43,013 nt of DNA, from IMG/VR virus record IMGVR_UViG_3300020183_004237, positions 1 to 43,013 of that record, one strand, 5' to 3'. The position numbers were made by a program, and so were the translations under genes. The notes under the pieces are model-generated. The model had not been told where the DNA came from. It ran no database searches and saw nothing but the letters and a program-made list of their open reading frames with translations. Positions within the stretch are counted from its first letter, which is position 1. Each line of letters opens with the position of its first letter. The DNA comes from a virus. This document shows positions 9,920 through 18,753 of this stretch, piece after piece.

Positions 9920-10474
9920 TTATGCTGGTACTTCTTCAAATGTTGCTTTTATAGAGAAATTATTGAAAAATGGATTAGAGGAACTCCACCTTCTGCATAC
10001 GAATAATTTAGCATCTGTGCTTGCTACTAAATACGGAGCAGATGGGTAATATATAAAAGCGGTTTTAGCTGATCTTGCACTTAAGAAATGAAGGATAGCA
10101 GTGCATTCATCTAAAGTTAATCCATCAAAGTTGAGATCGAAGTTAAGAAGATTAAAGTTAATCTGATCGCTTACTCTCTTTTCATAACCATCTCCATACT
10201 TAATAACATTAACTTTTGGATCAAAACTAGCTTGAGTTTGGTAAGAAGGCTTCCAAATAAAAAAAGGATAGTCTTTTTTTACTAATGGATGTTGATAGTA
10301 ACCACCCCAATAAGCATTAGAATTAGATATTACGCTAGAATATACAGGTGGATTGTTCGCTGGAACCGCCTCTTTGGCATAATAATATCGATTATCTGTA
10401 TATACAATAATATCATGCTTATTGTATACAGCAGATTGGTTCCATGCGCTGATGTTAAAAATAGAGCTAGACAT
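9920..10474 (-). CDS. M: Lambda gpM-like minor tail protein with N-terminal CBM5/12-like module
   Basis: 184 residues; lambda M has 109. Residues about 70-184 match M: FIWKPSYQ, then VIKYGDGYEKRVSDQINFNL, and a C-terminal CRRWSSS..FFNNFSIKATFEEV. The first 60 or so residues are extra and resemble a CBM5/12 or chitin-binding type 3 module (WNQSAVYNKHDIIVY, YYYAKEAVPANNPP, YWGGYY), the same pattern as the insert in the next gene, L. It is the first gene of the leftward tail-tip operon, whose leader is shared with the divergent plus-strand genes. AAAGG lies just upstream of the ATG. No tape-measure gene lies on its upstream side within the window, unlike lambda. Confidence 0.86.
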   Translation of the reverse strand: MSSSIFNISAWNQSAVYNKHDIIVYTDNRYYYAKEAVPANNPPVYSSVISNSNAYWGGYYQHPLVKKDYPFFIWKPSYQTQASFDPKVNVIKYGDGYEKRVSDQINFNLLNFDLNFDGLTLDECTAILHFLSARSAKTAFIYYPSAPYLVASTDAKLFVCRRWSSSNPFFNNFSIKATFEEVPA

Positions 10475-10532
10475 ATCCTTTTACCTTTTATCAACTTATT
10501 ATTACACTTTTTTGTGTAAATATTAAAATAAG
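10475..10532. promoter_or_regulatory. Divergent intergenic leader between tail-tip and plus-strand structural operons
   Basis: These 58 bases are the only clearly divergent gap in the window, so promoters for both operons must lie here or in the flanking genes. The gap is very AT-rich. I see TTTACA on the minus strand and several TAAATA/TATTAA-like boxes, but no pair with convincing spacing, so no promoter is called. It contains the inverted repeat listed separately. Confidence 0.45.
10502..10519. repeat. Perfect inverted repeat TTACAC-T6-GTGTAA in the divergent leader
   Basis: Two 6-base arms, TTACAC (10502-10507) and GTGTAA (10514-10519), flank six T residues. It is centred between the two divergent operons, where an operator could control both. 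A terminator is unlikely because the T run is the loop, not the tail. Short AT-rich repeats arise by chance, so the functional reading is weak. Confidence 0.4.
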
Positions 10533-11351
10533 ATGGCATTATCTCGACTAAATAAACAGAACTTGGATTTTTACTTAAATCAAACCCAAGTTCATGGCGT
10601 TCAGGACATTCAAGCGTCCTATCAAATGCCAGTACAACATATCAAATATCTTGGTATGAATAGCAGCTTTTATGCTCCAGAGGGAGTAAAGGCTGGCTCT
10701 TTATCTGTAACCAGCTTATTAACAACAACAAATGATTTCCTAGCTTATACCGGAGAAGTCGGAGTTTATGGATTCGTAACTAAAAAAGCAAACCCAAGTT
10801 CTAATATATTGTTTGGATTTCAAAGCGGTTACTTAACTTCTTACACTTGTGGGGCTCAAATCGGAGAAGTCCCTACAGTAAGAGCTAATTTTGAAGTTTA
10901 TAATGATGCAGGATCAATAGCTTCCGCAGGTTCTTTTAACCAATCTAATGCGGTTTCTTTAGTTAATTCTAATACGATAGATATAGGAATTGGAGATTTT
11001 ACGACAAACAGAGTTAATTCATTCAATTTAAATATTAACGCCAATAGAAGCCCCGCATATTACCTAGGATCTTCTGCTCCATTTTCTGTAAAAACAATCT
11101 ATCCTCTTGAGGTAAGTTGTGAATTTAATATAACTCAAGATAGTTATTCATTACAAAAACTATCAGACTTGTCTTACAATTTAAAAAATATAAGTAATTT
11201 TTACATTAATACTAAAGATTTTAATGGAAATTCAGTAAATTTTAATTTTGGTAACTCATTATGCTATTTTATTGATTTTTCCGAAGACTTATCCGCTAGT
11301 GTAAATTCTCCTGTAGGTATAACGGTAAGGTACAGAGGGTATTTGAAATAA
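10533..11351 (+). CDS. Predicted phage structural protein, paralogue 1 of 3
   Basis: 272 residues, no signal peptide or membrane segment, rich in Ser, Asn, Gly and beta-prone residues, as in virion proteins. No family recognised with certainty. Its middle (FLAYTGEVGVYGF, SGYLTSYTCGAQIGEVP, VRANFEVYNDAGS) follows the same layout as the gene at 12165: a tG-x-d stretch, a GY(L/I)T-x-Y turn, then a strand with FEV/KVFE. The two genes, and more weakly the one between them, look like diverged copies. It is first in the rightward operon, with a weak ribosome site (AAAATAAG before ATG). Position beside the tail-tip genes suggests a tail, tail-tube-like or fibre-associated role; this is inference. Confidence 0.72.
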   Translation: MALSRLNKQNLDFYLNQTQVHGVQDIQASYQMPVQHIKYLGMNSSFYAPEGVKAGSLSVTSLLTTTNDFLAYTGEVGVYGFVTKKANPSSNILFGFQSGYLTSYTCGAQIGEVPTVRANFEVYNDAGSIASAGSFNQSNAVSLVNSNTIDIGIGDFTTNRVNSFNLNINANRSPAYYLGSSAPFSVKTIYPLEVSCEFNITQDSYSLQKLSDLSYNLKNISNFYINTKDFNGNSVNFNFGNSLCYFIDFSEDLSASVNSPVGITVRYRGYLK

Positions 11352-11360
11352 GGTAAAAGG

Positions 11361-12164
11361 ATGAAATATTTTAATGAATGTGAAGTAGTTTTTAATTCGC
11401 ATTTTGGGTCAGGAGTAGTTCTGGCTCAAAATGCATCTATTGGCATCTCTAGAAATATAAACTCTACTTATGTAATCGGTAGACAAAACTCTTCTCAGGT
11501 AGTAAAAACTAAAGCAGATGAAACAAATATAGATTTTACTTATTTCCCGAATATTTCAGATCCTATTTATAAATCATTTGATTATGTAAAAACAGGGGTC
11601 TTCGCTAATAGCTTCCCAGAAACAATTATTCCAGTTCAAGTTGTAATAGCTGGTATTACCGGTTCTTTTTACCCTTCTAGATTTGGGTTAGCAATAAATC
11701 CGAATTCTAAAGTCCAAGCATCTGTTTCTTTTTCTAGCTTTTCTGACCTTTCTGGTTCTATAGCTAACAAATTAGCTGTTAATAATTTAAATAGCGGTTC
11801 TGGAATAGCACATTCATGGAATGCTAAAGTGTCAGGGGCTGCTGGGGTTTATAATGTTTTAGATTGTGCTTATGACTTGTCTATAAATTGGAATCCAATT
11901 TATTCAGTTGGGCAAAGAAGGCCAAGGCAGGTTGACCTATCTGCGGGACAAGAAACATTTAATTTCACATTAGAAGATGCTAATTCGAACTTTTCTAATA
12001 CTGCTTTAGCTACAGCAGAAAATGCAAAGATTAATATAACTACTTTTGGAGACCAGTCTATTATGATTTTAAATACATCAGGAGCTAAAATTGATTCTTC
12101 GGACGTTTCAATTAATCTTGATGATTTTGTCAAAAATAAAATATCATTAAAAAGGAGCTTCTAA
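11361..12164 (+). CDS. Predicted phage structural protein, paralogue 2 of 3
   Basis: 267 residues with predicted beta-rich, Ser/Asn/Gly-rich composition and no catalytic motif. The layout loosely follows its neighbours: an N-terminal NASIGISRNINSTYVIG strand pair, a central ITGSFYPSRFGLAIN turn, then VQASVSFSSFSD. The C-terminal half is its own (RRPRQVDLSAGQETFNFTL). The start follows the previous stop by 9 nt, with AAGG in the leader AAGGTAAAAGGATG. The stop abuts the next ATG directly. Role unknown; a virion or tail component is inferred from the operon. It is the most diverged of the three copies, so paralogy is uncertain for it. Confidence 0.7.
   Translation: MKYFNECEVVFNSHFGSGVVLAQNASIGISRNINSTYVIGRQNSSQVVKTKADETNIDFTYFPNISDPIYKSFDYVKTGVFANSFPETIIPVQVVIAGITGSFYPSRFGLAINPNSKVQASVSFSSFSDLSGSIANKLAVNNLNSGSGIAHSWNAKVSGAAGVYNVLDCAYDLSINWNPIYSVGQRRPRQVDLSAGQETFNFTLEDANSNFSNTALATAENAKINITTFGDQSIMILNTSGAKIDSSDVSINLDDFVKNKISLKRSF
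12152..12157 (+). promoter_or_regulatory. Shine-Dalgarno AAGGAG for the gene starting at 12165
   Basis: AAGGAG lies 7 nt before the ATG, inside the last codons of the preceding gene, which ends exactly where the next begins (TAA then ATG). It fixes the start and shows that the host ribosome uses a canonical anti-Shine-Dalgarno sequence. Confidence 0.75.
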
Positions 12165-13244
12165 ATGTTTTTCAACTATAAAAATTGTACATTTAAATTA
12201 AGTGGTGTTGATATATTAGCCACTAATGTAAACATGTCTCTTGACACTTCGTTATCTCCGGTATTTAATGAAGAATTTAAAAAGAATTCATACAGTTATG
12301 CTTCAGAAAATACTGTTGATACTAGTTTTTCAATTTCATATTACCTAACAGGAAAAGATTTTGTAAAAGAATACTTATTAGGAGCGAACTCAGAACAAGG
12401 AATTTCTGGTAATTTTTGCGGTCTTTATTTCGAAAATGGATACATTACTAACTATTCATTAAAAGGATCTCCAGACTCTTTAGCTAAAGTGGATCTTGAG
12501 CTTAAGGTGTTTGAAACTTTGAAGGGTTCTTTTTCTGCTGTTACTCCAACTAATCAACCAGAAATTACTCCATTAAACTTTTCAAATTTTTATCTATCTG
12601 GTAATTTAGATGGTGTTCCATTTGATTCTAATGGATATAATTTTAGTAATTTTAGTTATCAATACCAAAGAGAAGTAGAAAAATACAATAAAGAAGGAGC
12701 TTCTACTTTTGATCAAAGTGGAAGAGCTTATCTAGGAAAAAGATCTCAAACGCTTTCTTTTGAAATAGATAATTTCAATACGTCACTACCTTATTCAGGA
12801 GTACCTTGTTCTTTTTATGTTTCTTTGCAAACTGGAGCGCAACCATTAGATACTCTATCTTTTGCAGGAGTTGTGTCTTCAAAAAGATCTTCAGTTGAAG
12901 CTCAAGGTTATGTAAGATCAGAGTTTTCTTTAAGACAAGACTTCTCTCATTTTAGACCAGTAATAACAGATTTTACTCCGAGAGTCATTTTACCGGGAGG
13001 CACGGTTACAATAAATGGCAGTAACTTTATTAATGTAAAAAAAATCTTTTTTGGCAACACTGAGGCATCTTCTTTTAACGTCGCATCTACTTCTTTATTA
13101 ACTGCTGTGGCTCCAGCACAATTAAAAGGCGCAGCGCCAATATACATTGAAACAGAAGAAACTAGTTTTTCTTCAATATTTAATTTCAAAACAAGCGTAA
13201 ATGAAAACGACATAAGATTATCTATAAATTTCGAAAGACTATAA
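12165..13244 (+). CDS. Predicted structural protein, paralogue 3, with C-terminal IPT/TIG domain
   Basis: 359 residues. Residues 1-130 or so share the layout of the gene at 10533 (VDTSFSISYYLTGKDF, GLYFENGYITNYSLKG, VDLELKVFETLKGSF). A second similar block (about 145-260) follows, with SNFSYQYQREVEKYN and SLRQDFSHFRP. Residues about 264-349 form an IPT/TIG immunoglobulin-like domain (VITDFTPRVILPGGTVTINGSNF, KIFFGNTEA), the same domain repeated in the next gene. It may therefore bridge or anchor the large adhesin that follows 1 nt later. The start has a clear Shine-Dalgarno. The IPT/TIG assignment is firm; the role is inferred. Confidence 0.75.
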   Translation: MFFNYKNCTFKLSGVDILATNVNMSLDTSLSPVFNEEFKKNSYSYASENTVDTSFSISYYLTGKDFVKEYLLGANSEQGISGNFCGLYFENGYITNYSLKGSPDSLAKVDLELKVFETLKGSFSAVTPTNQPEITPLNFSNFYLSGNLDGVPFDSNGYNFSNFSYQYQREVEKYNKEGASTFDQSGRAYLGKRSQTLSFEIDNFNTSLPYSGVPCSFYVSLQTGAQPLDTLSFAGVVSSKRSSVEAQGYVRSEFSLRQDFSHFRPVITDFTPRVILPGGTVTINGSNFINVKKIFFGNTEASSFNVASTSLLTAVAPAQLKGAAPIYIETEETSFSSIFNFKTSVNENDIRLSINFERL

Positions 13245-13245
13245 T

Positions 13246-16200
13246 ATGCCAAGTTACAATACAGGTTTAATAAATCAAAGAATGCGTGTCACGGGCGCAG
13301 GTCTTTATGCCGTTAGTGGCTTGCAAGTCCCCGGTGCTGGATTTATTGATTTTTCTTATTATGATGCTACTCCAGAATATATTGAATTTAATGTACCAGA
13401 AAATATATTATTTGGGCAAGTAAATTTTTATTTTATCACAGGTAATACACTTTCTTCTCCAATGTTTGTTAGTGGAGTTGATTTTTATCCAATTCCAAGA
13501 TTAGATGCAGTTATTCCTCAAACTCAAGAAGTAGGAGAATTTGTTGCTATCAGTGGTAAATCATTAAGCGGAGTTCAATATGTAGCTTTCAATAATATCA
13601 CCGGCACAAACATTTCTTACCAACCAGATAGCGGAGTTCTATTAGTTAAAGTTCCAAGCGGATATACTACTGGACCAATTAGAGTTAGTGGATATAATAA
13701 TACAGGAATTGTTTCTACTATTAGTGATTTTAACTTTTTCGGAAGAATTTTCATAAGCGGATTTAGTGATAATCTACCATACGAAGGAGATTTATTAAAG
13801 ATATCTGGTAAGAATTTTAATTTATCTTATGTAAATGAAAGCTATTTCCCAGTTAATTTTACTACTTCAGTAGATAATAATATAACAGGATTTGTTACTG
13901 CTAGGTTTACTGGTGTTGGAGATTTAATTTCTGGAATTGTACCTACAAACGCTAATCAAGGATTTATAACAATAAATTCTAAAGACAATACGTCTTTTAC
14001 TTCTAAAAATGAAATTGGAGTTTTAAGATCTCCACAAGTCTTTAATGCTTTAAATTTTTATTTAAATTCAGGAGAATCTAATATCGCAATCGGGAAAAAT
14101 TTTACTTATGTAACAGGAATAGTATTAAGCGGTTTAAACTATAGAGAACCTAAAACAATATTAAATAGCGGAGTTAGAAGTTCAACAGTTGGGCTTTTTG
14201 GAAAATCATTATTATTTAGCGGCAGTTCTTATTTAAGAATTCCATCTCCTTCAGGTGGAGATTTTAGTTTTGGTGTTGATCCTTTTACTATTGAATTTTC
14301 TGTTAATCCAATGCCTTATACCACGGCCCAAAGGATTGACATGTTCCAAGATCAAGGTTGGGATGGAAATGGATTTTATTTTTTTAAAGCTGCTGCAAGT
14401 GCAAATTGGACTTTTTATGCAAGCAATGTAGCAAAATTAAATATCTCTACTTCTCAAATTCCCGCAAATCAATGGACAAAAGTAATAATTTCTAGAACTT
14501 CTGCAAATGGAGATACTTTCTATGCTATTAGCGGTAATAATAGACAAACCTATGGAACAGCGTCAGCAGGTACTCCATATACAATAACAGCGGGTAGCGG
14601 GTTATTTATTGGAACCCATAATGTAGGCTCTTATGGAACTTATGGCGTTAACCCATTTTCTGGATACATAGAAGATTTTAGAATTGTTAAGGGAGTTGGA
14701 TTATATAATTCTATTGAGCAAGTCATTACTGGTTCTGGATTATTTGATATCCCAAATACAAAGTTATTGCTTCAGGGAAATTATTCTGATTATGATTATA
14801 GAGGGGACAGAACTCAATTATCACAAATAAGAGAAATATCTGGATATGTAGAAGATTATAATTATGGCATTCATAATAAAGTTTTTCCAATTTTAAGCTT
14901 TGTTAAAAATTCCAGTAATACTAGTTTAACTTTTACCGGCACAAATGCAGATGCTGGATGTTATGATATAACAATACAAAACACAGGAGGAAGAAATTTC
15001 TTATTTAAGAATTTTGAAGTAATAAAAGGACCCCCAGCAATAAAAAATGTATCAACATTTGAAAATTATATAGGCGGATTTATTGAAGTGCTTGGTCACA
15101 ATATTTATCCAAATTCACAGTTTTTATTCCAAGACACTGGTGATGAAGCTTCGATTGTCGAAGCTACAGAAAATGCGAATAGTTATTCTTATCAGTCAAC
15201 TTTTAGAAATCAAAAACAATTAACAGTTTCTAACTCAGTAAAAATAAGCAACAATACTTCTAAGTACGATGATAGGAGTTTCCTTTTTTCTGGTAGCCCC
15301 GGTCCATATATAAAATTTGCTATTACGGGCACTTATCCAAACGTACCATTAAGTTATGGAAATACTTTTGCCATTGAATTAGATTTTAAACCTTTGGTTT
15401 CTTTTTCTGTTTCTGATAAAAAGTTTTTAATAGGAAGTCAAAGCGGCTTAAACGTATTCGTTACATCTAATAAAGTAGTAGTCTCTGGCATTGATTGGGA
15501 TGGTTTTACTTCTAATTTTTCAGGACAAATAAATACAAATGATTGGAATCACTTGTCTATCTCAAAGAGTTATATAAATCAAAGCACAATTAGTGGTAAA
15601 ATCTTATTAAATGGTTCTCCAATGAATTTAAGTGGAGATCAATACACTTTAGATTTTGCTACTTCTAATTTAGATTTTAGTTTAAATAGTGATAAGAGTT
15701 TAAGCAAACCAATATTTGATATTTATATTGGTAGAGATTATGCGAACACTTCATCTAGTTATTGGAGCGGCTATATAGATGAAATTAAAGTTGTTAGAGA
15801 AAATCCTTATCAATATTCAAATTTTGCGCCAATTAGAAGAGCTAAAAATAATTTAAATACTGAAATCTTAATTCATGCTAACGGCGGATTAATAGATGAC
15901 AATGTAAGAAGCTTTGGATACTTAAGTCTTAATACTCCTAATTTAAATTCTATTAGAAAATCTAACTTAGTTATAGATAATTCTAACTCAAGAATCACTG
16001 GAGGATTTGATAAGACTTTCACATTTTTAAAGACTCCAACTATCACAGAAATTTATCCAGCTTTATTGGAGCAAGGGCAATTGGCTACTGGATATGGGTC
16101 TGATATTTATTATGTGGGTTCAATAAATATAGGAGATTACAATGTTAATAATTATACCATATCTCAAAATGGTTCTGAATTTGATCAAAAAATAGTATTT

Positions 16201-18753
16201 ACGGTTCCTAATTTCGCTGAAGATGGCAATTTTTTAACAATTAATTCTAATTATTATATATATACATATCCTAGTGGTTTACCCGTGAAGAGCGGAACTC
16301 TTATCGTTGACGGATTTTCGCCAACTACTGGCGTGACAGATACTTTAATTACAATGTCAGGTAAGTTCATGAATACTGTAACTTCAGTCGAACTTGGAAG
16401 GCAAGATGGAGCTTATAAAGTTATAACTGCATTTAGGAGGCAAAGCATAAGTGGACTAAGTTTTTATATACCTCAAGTTTTTGATATAACTGATGGTCCA
16501 ATTATCGTTAATGGCAGCACAACGGTTACGACTACTCAATCTTTTACTTTTATTAATCCAATTATTTCAAGAATAAGTCCAAACTCTGCTTATTTTGGAG
16601 ACTCAATAAGTTTATCCGGTAGTAACTTAGCTGCTCTTGATTTTTACGGTGTTGGATTTAATAATGAAATAATAAAATATCCTCATGTAACACCTCCAAC
16701 ATCAACTGGAGTTTTAGTCAGCGTTCCAAGAGAGGTAAAGAAAGGGGTATTTAGATTTTTTAACTCTGGAACAACAGTTGAAAAGAAAGGTTATTCTCCA
16801 TCATTTATTCCAAGTACAACAATCTCAGGTTCAAATGTAAACACTTATAGGACAAGAGACGGAATCGTTATCACAGGAATAAACGCTCATAGATTTCAAA
16901 CTAGAGATTTATATATCAGCGGTTTTAATTTACTCACTAATAAAACTGGGCAGTATTTAATATCTCAAGCTATGACAGTAGTTGATATTTCGACTCTTTC
17001 TGGAATGGCTCAACCTTATACTGGATATTCTATTTTGTCTGGTAATCTAAACATCGTCTCAGATGTTTCTTCTCAAATCCCAGATTTAGATCTTTTAATA
17101 AGTGGAGCAGATATAATTGGAATAGGGACTACTGTAAGTGTAAATAGCTACATTACATTAGATGGGTATATTGGAAGTGGTCAGATTTTCTTCCAAAGAA
17201 ATAGTTTCGATGCTGATAGGCTTTATAAAACAATTACAATTAAACCCCCTTCTATATCAACTTCACCATTAAATATCTTAACTGGAACATACCGATCTTT
17301 AGTTACATTAACTGGAGAAAATCTTAATTATGTAACAGGAATTAGATTTGAGGGAGCGGGTACTCTTATAAGAGGTGCTTCTGGGAGTATTGCTATATCG
17401 TTCCCTTATCTAGGAGCAGGTTTTAGATCTGGTATATCTGTAGTCACTGACGCTAGAGATATAAATAGCAGCGTAACCTATAAAGATTATGGCACATTAA
17501 AATTCTATCCTCCATCAATGGCTGGCAGAAATTTACATGGTAAAGATGTAGAAGATGTAAGACCAGTTTCAGGGATGTTTTATTTGCAAACTTATTTAGG
17601 AGAAGAATATCCAGTTACTGGTAATTTTAATTACATTCCTTTCATAAAGATCAACGATGCTTATTTAAATAATAATTTAACTTATCGCTTAGATGGAACT
17701 ACGCAAGTTAGTGGCTGGGATGGTTCTGTGATTTCTTTTAATGGTGATGGCGTTAGATTTTTAACTGGAGTAGACTTCTTTTCTAAAGTAGATGGATCAG
17801 TTGTTGAAGCTTTCCCAACTAATTTTCAATTCAATAAAAAACGCGCAAAGATAGATTTCTATAATCAACCCGGAGCAAACATTACTAGTTATAGTATTAT
17901 TAGTGGTGGTGCAGGTTATACATTCTCTCCTATTGATATTAGCTTATCAAATGGAGGAGCAGGAGTCCCTACTATAAATGCTTTAGTTTCATTTATACCT
18001 CCATATGTAGGTCAAGTTACAGGAGTGCAAATTTTAGTAAATCCAACTGCTTCAACAGAAAATTATTGGACAGGCAATAATGCAATTGTAAATCCACCTT
18101 CTTCTGGATTTATACAAAAAAATCCACCTTTGCTTTTGTTCTCTGGAAATAATTTCACTACTCAAAGTGGAGATGGTTCAATGTATTATGCCTATTTCAC
18201 TACTTCTACAACTTTCCCATTAGATAACGAATTTGTTGTTGGAGAAAAGTTAGACATGAAACTTTATAATTATGGAGCAGTTTTTGAGACTACTGAAAAA
18301 CCATTTTTAACTATTCAAAATCCAAATAACTATGCAAGAATAGCGGACATCATTTTGACTGGAAACTTGTATGAAGACAAAAATAATTTAACCTTTAGAT
18401 ATGATGAAATTTATTCTAGCGATGATTCTGATTTTGACAACTTAGATGTACAATTAAAAACCTCAATCTTTTATCCCACTGGGTATAACGGAAAAAAGTT
18501 TATGCTGACAACTACAAAACCTTCTAGGAATGGAAGATATTTGAAGGTTGATTTCTCTACTAAGATTCCTCGTACTGGAAGCTATGTCAATCCAAACGAC
18601 CCAATAGATTCAAAATATTTAAAATTAAGAATTGAAACTATAAACATTGAATCTTCTTTATTTAAAGGATTAGGAACTACAAGCTCAACAACTAAAGTCT
18701 TTGTTGGTTCTGTTGGAGCGGGATCTAGTTCCGCAGGAATTGGGGTTTCTTAA
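13246..18753 (+). CDS. Giant IPT/TIG and LamG-domain virion protein, probable adhesin
   Basis: 1835 residues. IPT/TIG-like Ig domains lie near 82-165, 166-262, 928-1002, 1018-1100, 1104-1188 and 1333-1423 (examples: LDAVIPQTQEVGEFVAISGK, ISRISPNSAYFGDSISLSGS). Two LamG/concanavalin-like domains lie near 335-490 (DPFTIEFSVNP to SGYIEDFRIVKGVGLYN) and 703-861 (FAIELDFKP, NDWNHLSISKS, SGYIDEIKVVREN). Near 1555 there is an ISGGAGYTFSPIDISLSNGG motif of a kind common in phage fibre proteins. No signal peptide, sortase or anchor is visible, which favours a virion component over a host surface protein. It is last in the rightward operon. LamG and IPT domains commonly bind glycans or build stalks, so receptor binding is likely but unproven. 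Confidence 0.82.
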   Translation: MPSYNTGLINQRMRVTGAGLYAVSGLQVPGAGFIDFSYYDATPEYIEFNVPENILFGQVNFYFITGNTLSSPMFVSGVDFYPIPRLDAVIPQTQEVGEFVAISGKSLSGVQYVAFNNITGTNISYQPDSGVLLVKVPSGYTTGPIRVSGYNNTGIVSTISDFNFFGRIFISGFSDNLPYEGDLLKISGKNFNLSYVNESYFPVNFTTSVDNNITGFVTARFTGVGDLISGIVPTNANQGFITINSKDNTSFTSKNEIGVLRSPQVFNALNFYLNSGESNIAIGKNFTYVTGIVLSGLNYREPKTILNSGVRSSTVGLFGKSLLFSGSSYLRIPSPSGGDFSFGVDPFTIEFSVNPMPYTTAQRIDMFQDQGWDGNGFYFFKAAASANWTFYASNVAKLNISTSQIPANQWTKVIISRTSANGDTFYAISGNNRQTYGTASAGTPYTITAGSGLFIGTHNVGSYGTYGVNPFSGYIEDFRIVKGVGLYNSIEQVITGSGLFDIPNTKLLLQGNYSDYDYRGDRTQLSQIREISGYVEDYNYGIHNKVFPILSFVKNSSNTSLTFTGTNADAGCYDITIQNTGGRNFLFKNFEVIKGPPAIKNVSTFENYIGGFIEVLGHNIYPNSQFLFQDTGDEASIVEATENANSYSYQSTFRNQKQLTVSNSVKISNNTSKYDDRSFLFSGSPGPYIKFAITGTYPNVPLSYGNTFAIELDFKPLVSFSVSDKKFLIGSQSGLNVFVTSNKVVVSGIDWDGFTSNFSGQINTNDWNHLSISKSYINQSTISGKILLNGSPMNLSGDQYTLDFATSNLDFSLNSDKSLSKPIFDIYIGRDYANTSSSYWSGYIDEIKVVRENPYQYSNFAPIRRAKNNLNTEILIHANGGLIDDNVRSFGYLSLNTPNLNSIRKSNLVIDNSNSRITGGFDKTFTFLKTPTITEIYPALLEQGQLATGYGSDIYYVGSINIGDYNVNNYTISQNGSEFDQKIVFTVPNFAEDGNFLTINSNYYIYTYPSGLPVKSGTLIVDGFSPTTGVTDTLITMSGKFMNTVTSVELGRQDGAYKVITAFRRQSISGLSFYIPQVFDITDGPIIVNGSTTVTTTQSFTFINPIISRISPNSAYFGDSISLSGSNLAALDFYGVGFNNEIIKYPHVTPPTSTGVLVSVPREVKKGVFRFFNSGTTVEKKGYSPSFIPSTTISGSNVNTYRTRDGIVITGINAHRFQTRDLYISGFNLLTNKTGQYLISQAMTVVDISTLSGMAQPYTGYSILSGNLNIVSDVSSQIPDLDLLISGADIIGIGTTVSVNSYITLDGYIGSGQIFFQRNSFDADRLYKTITIKPPSISTSPLNILTGTYRSLVTLTGENLNYVTGIRFEGAGTLIRGASGSIAISFPYLGAGFRSGISVVTDARDINSSVTYKDYGTLKFYPPSMAGRNLHGKDVEDVRPVSGMFYLQTYLGEEYPVTGNFNYIPFIKINDAYLNNNLTYRLDGTTQVSGWDGSVISFNGDGVRFLTGVDFFSKVDGSVVEAFPTNFQFNKKRAKIDFYNQPGANITSYSIISGGAGYTFSPIDISLSNGGAGVPTINALVSFIPPYVGQVTGVQILVNPTASTENYWTGNNAIVNPPSSGFIQKNPPLLLFSGNNFTTQSGDGSMYYAYFTTSTTFPLDNEFVVGEKLDMKLYNYGAVFETTEKPFLTIQNPNNYARIADIILTGNLYEDKNNLTFRYDEIYSSDDSDFDNLDVQLKTSIFYPTGYNGKKFMLTTTKPSRNGRYLKVDFSTKIPRTGSYVNPNDPIDSKYLKLRIETINIESSLFKGLGTTSSTTKVFVGSVGAGSSSAGIGVS
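18750..18753. other. Convergent operons share a TTAA stop palindrome
   Basis: The plus-strand adhesin stops with TAA at 18751-18753 and the minus-strand annealing-protein gene stops with TAA read from 18752-18750. Both stops use the same four-base TTAA, so there is no intergenic space and no room for an intergenic terminator. Any terminator must lie inside the opposing coding region. Confidence 0.9.

Noticed and set aside
10502-10519. Reading the TTACAC/GTGTAA repeat as a terminator
   Set aside because: The T run is in the loop, not after the stem, and both neighbouring genes diverge from it.
10289-10539. Two small open frames over the start of the M-like gene, one on each strand
   Set aside because: Both overlap the M homologue in other frames and have no ribosome site or recognisable protein.
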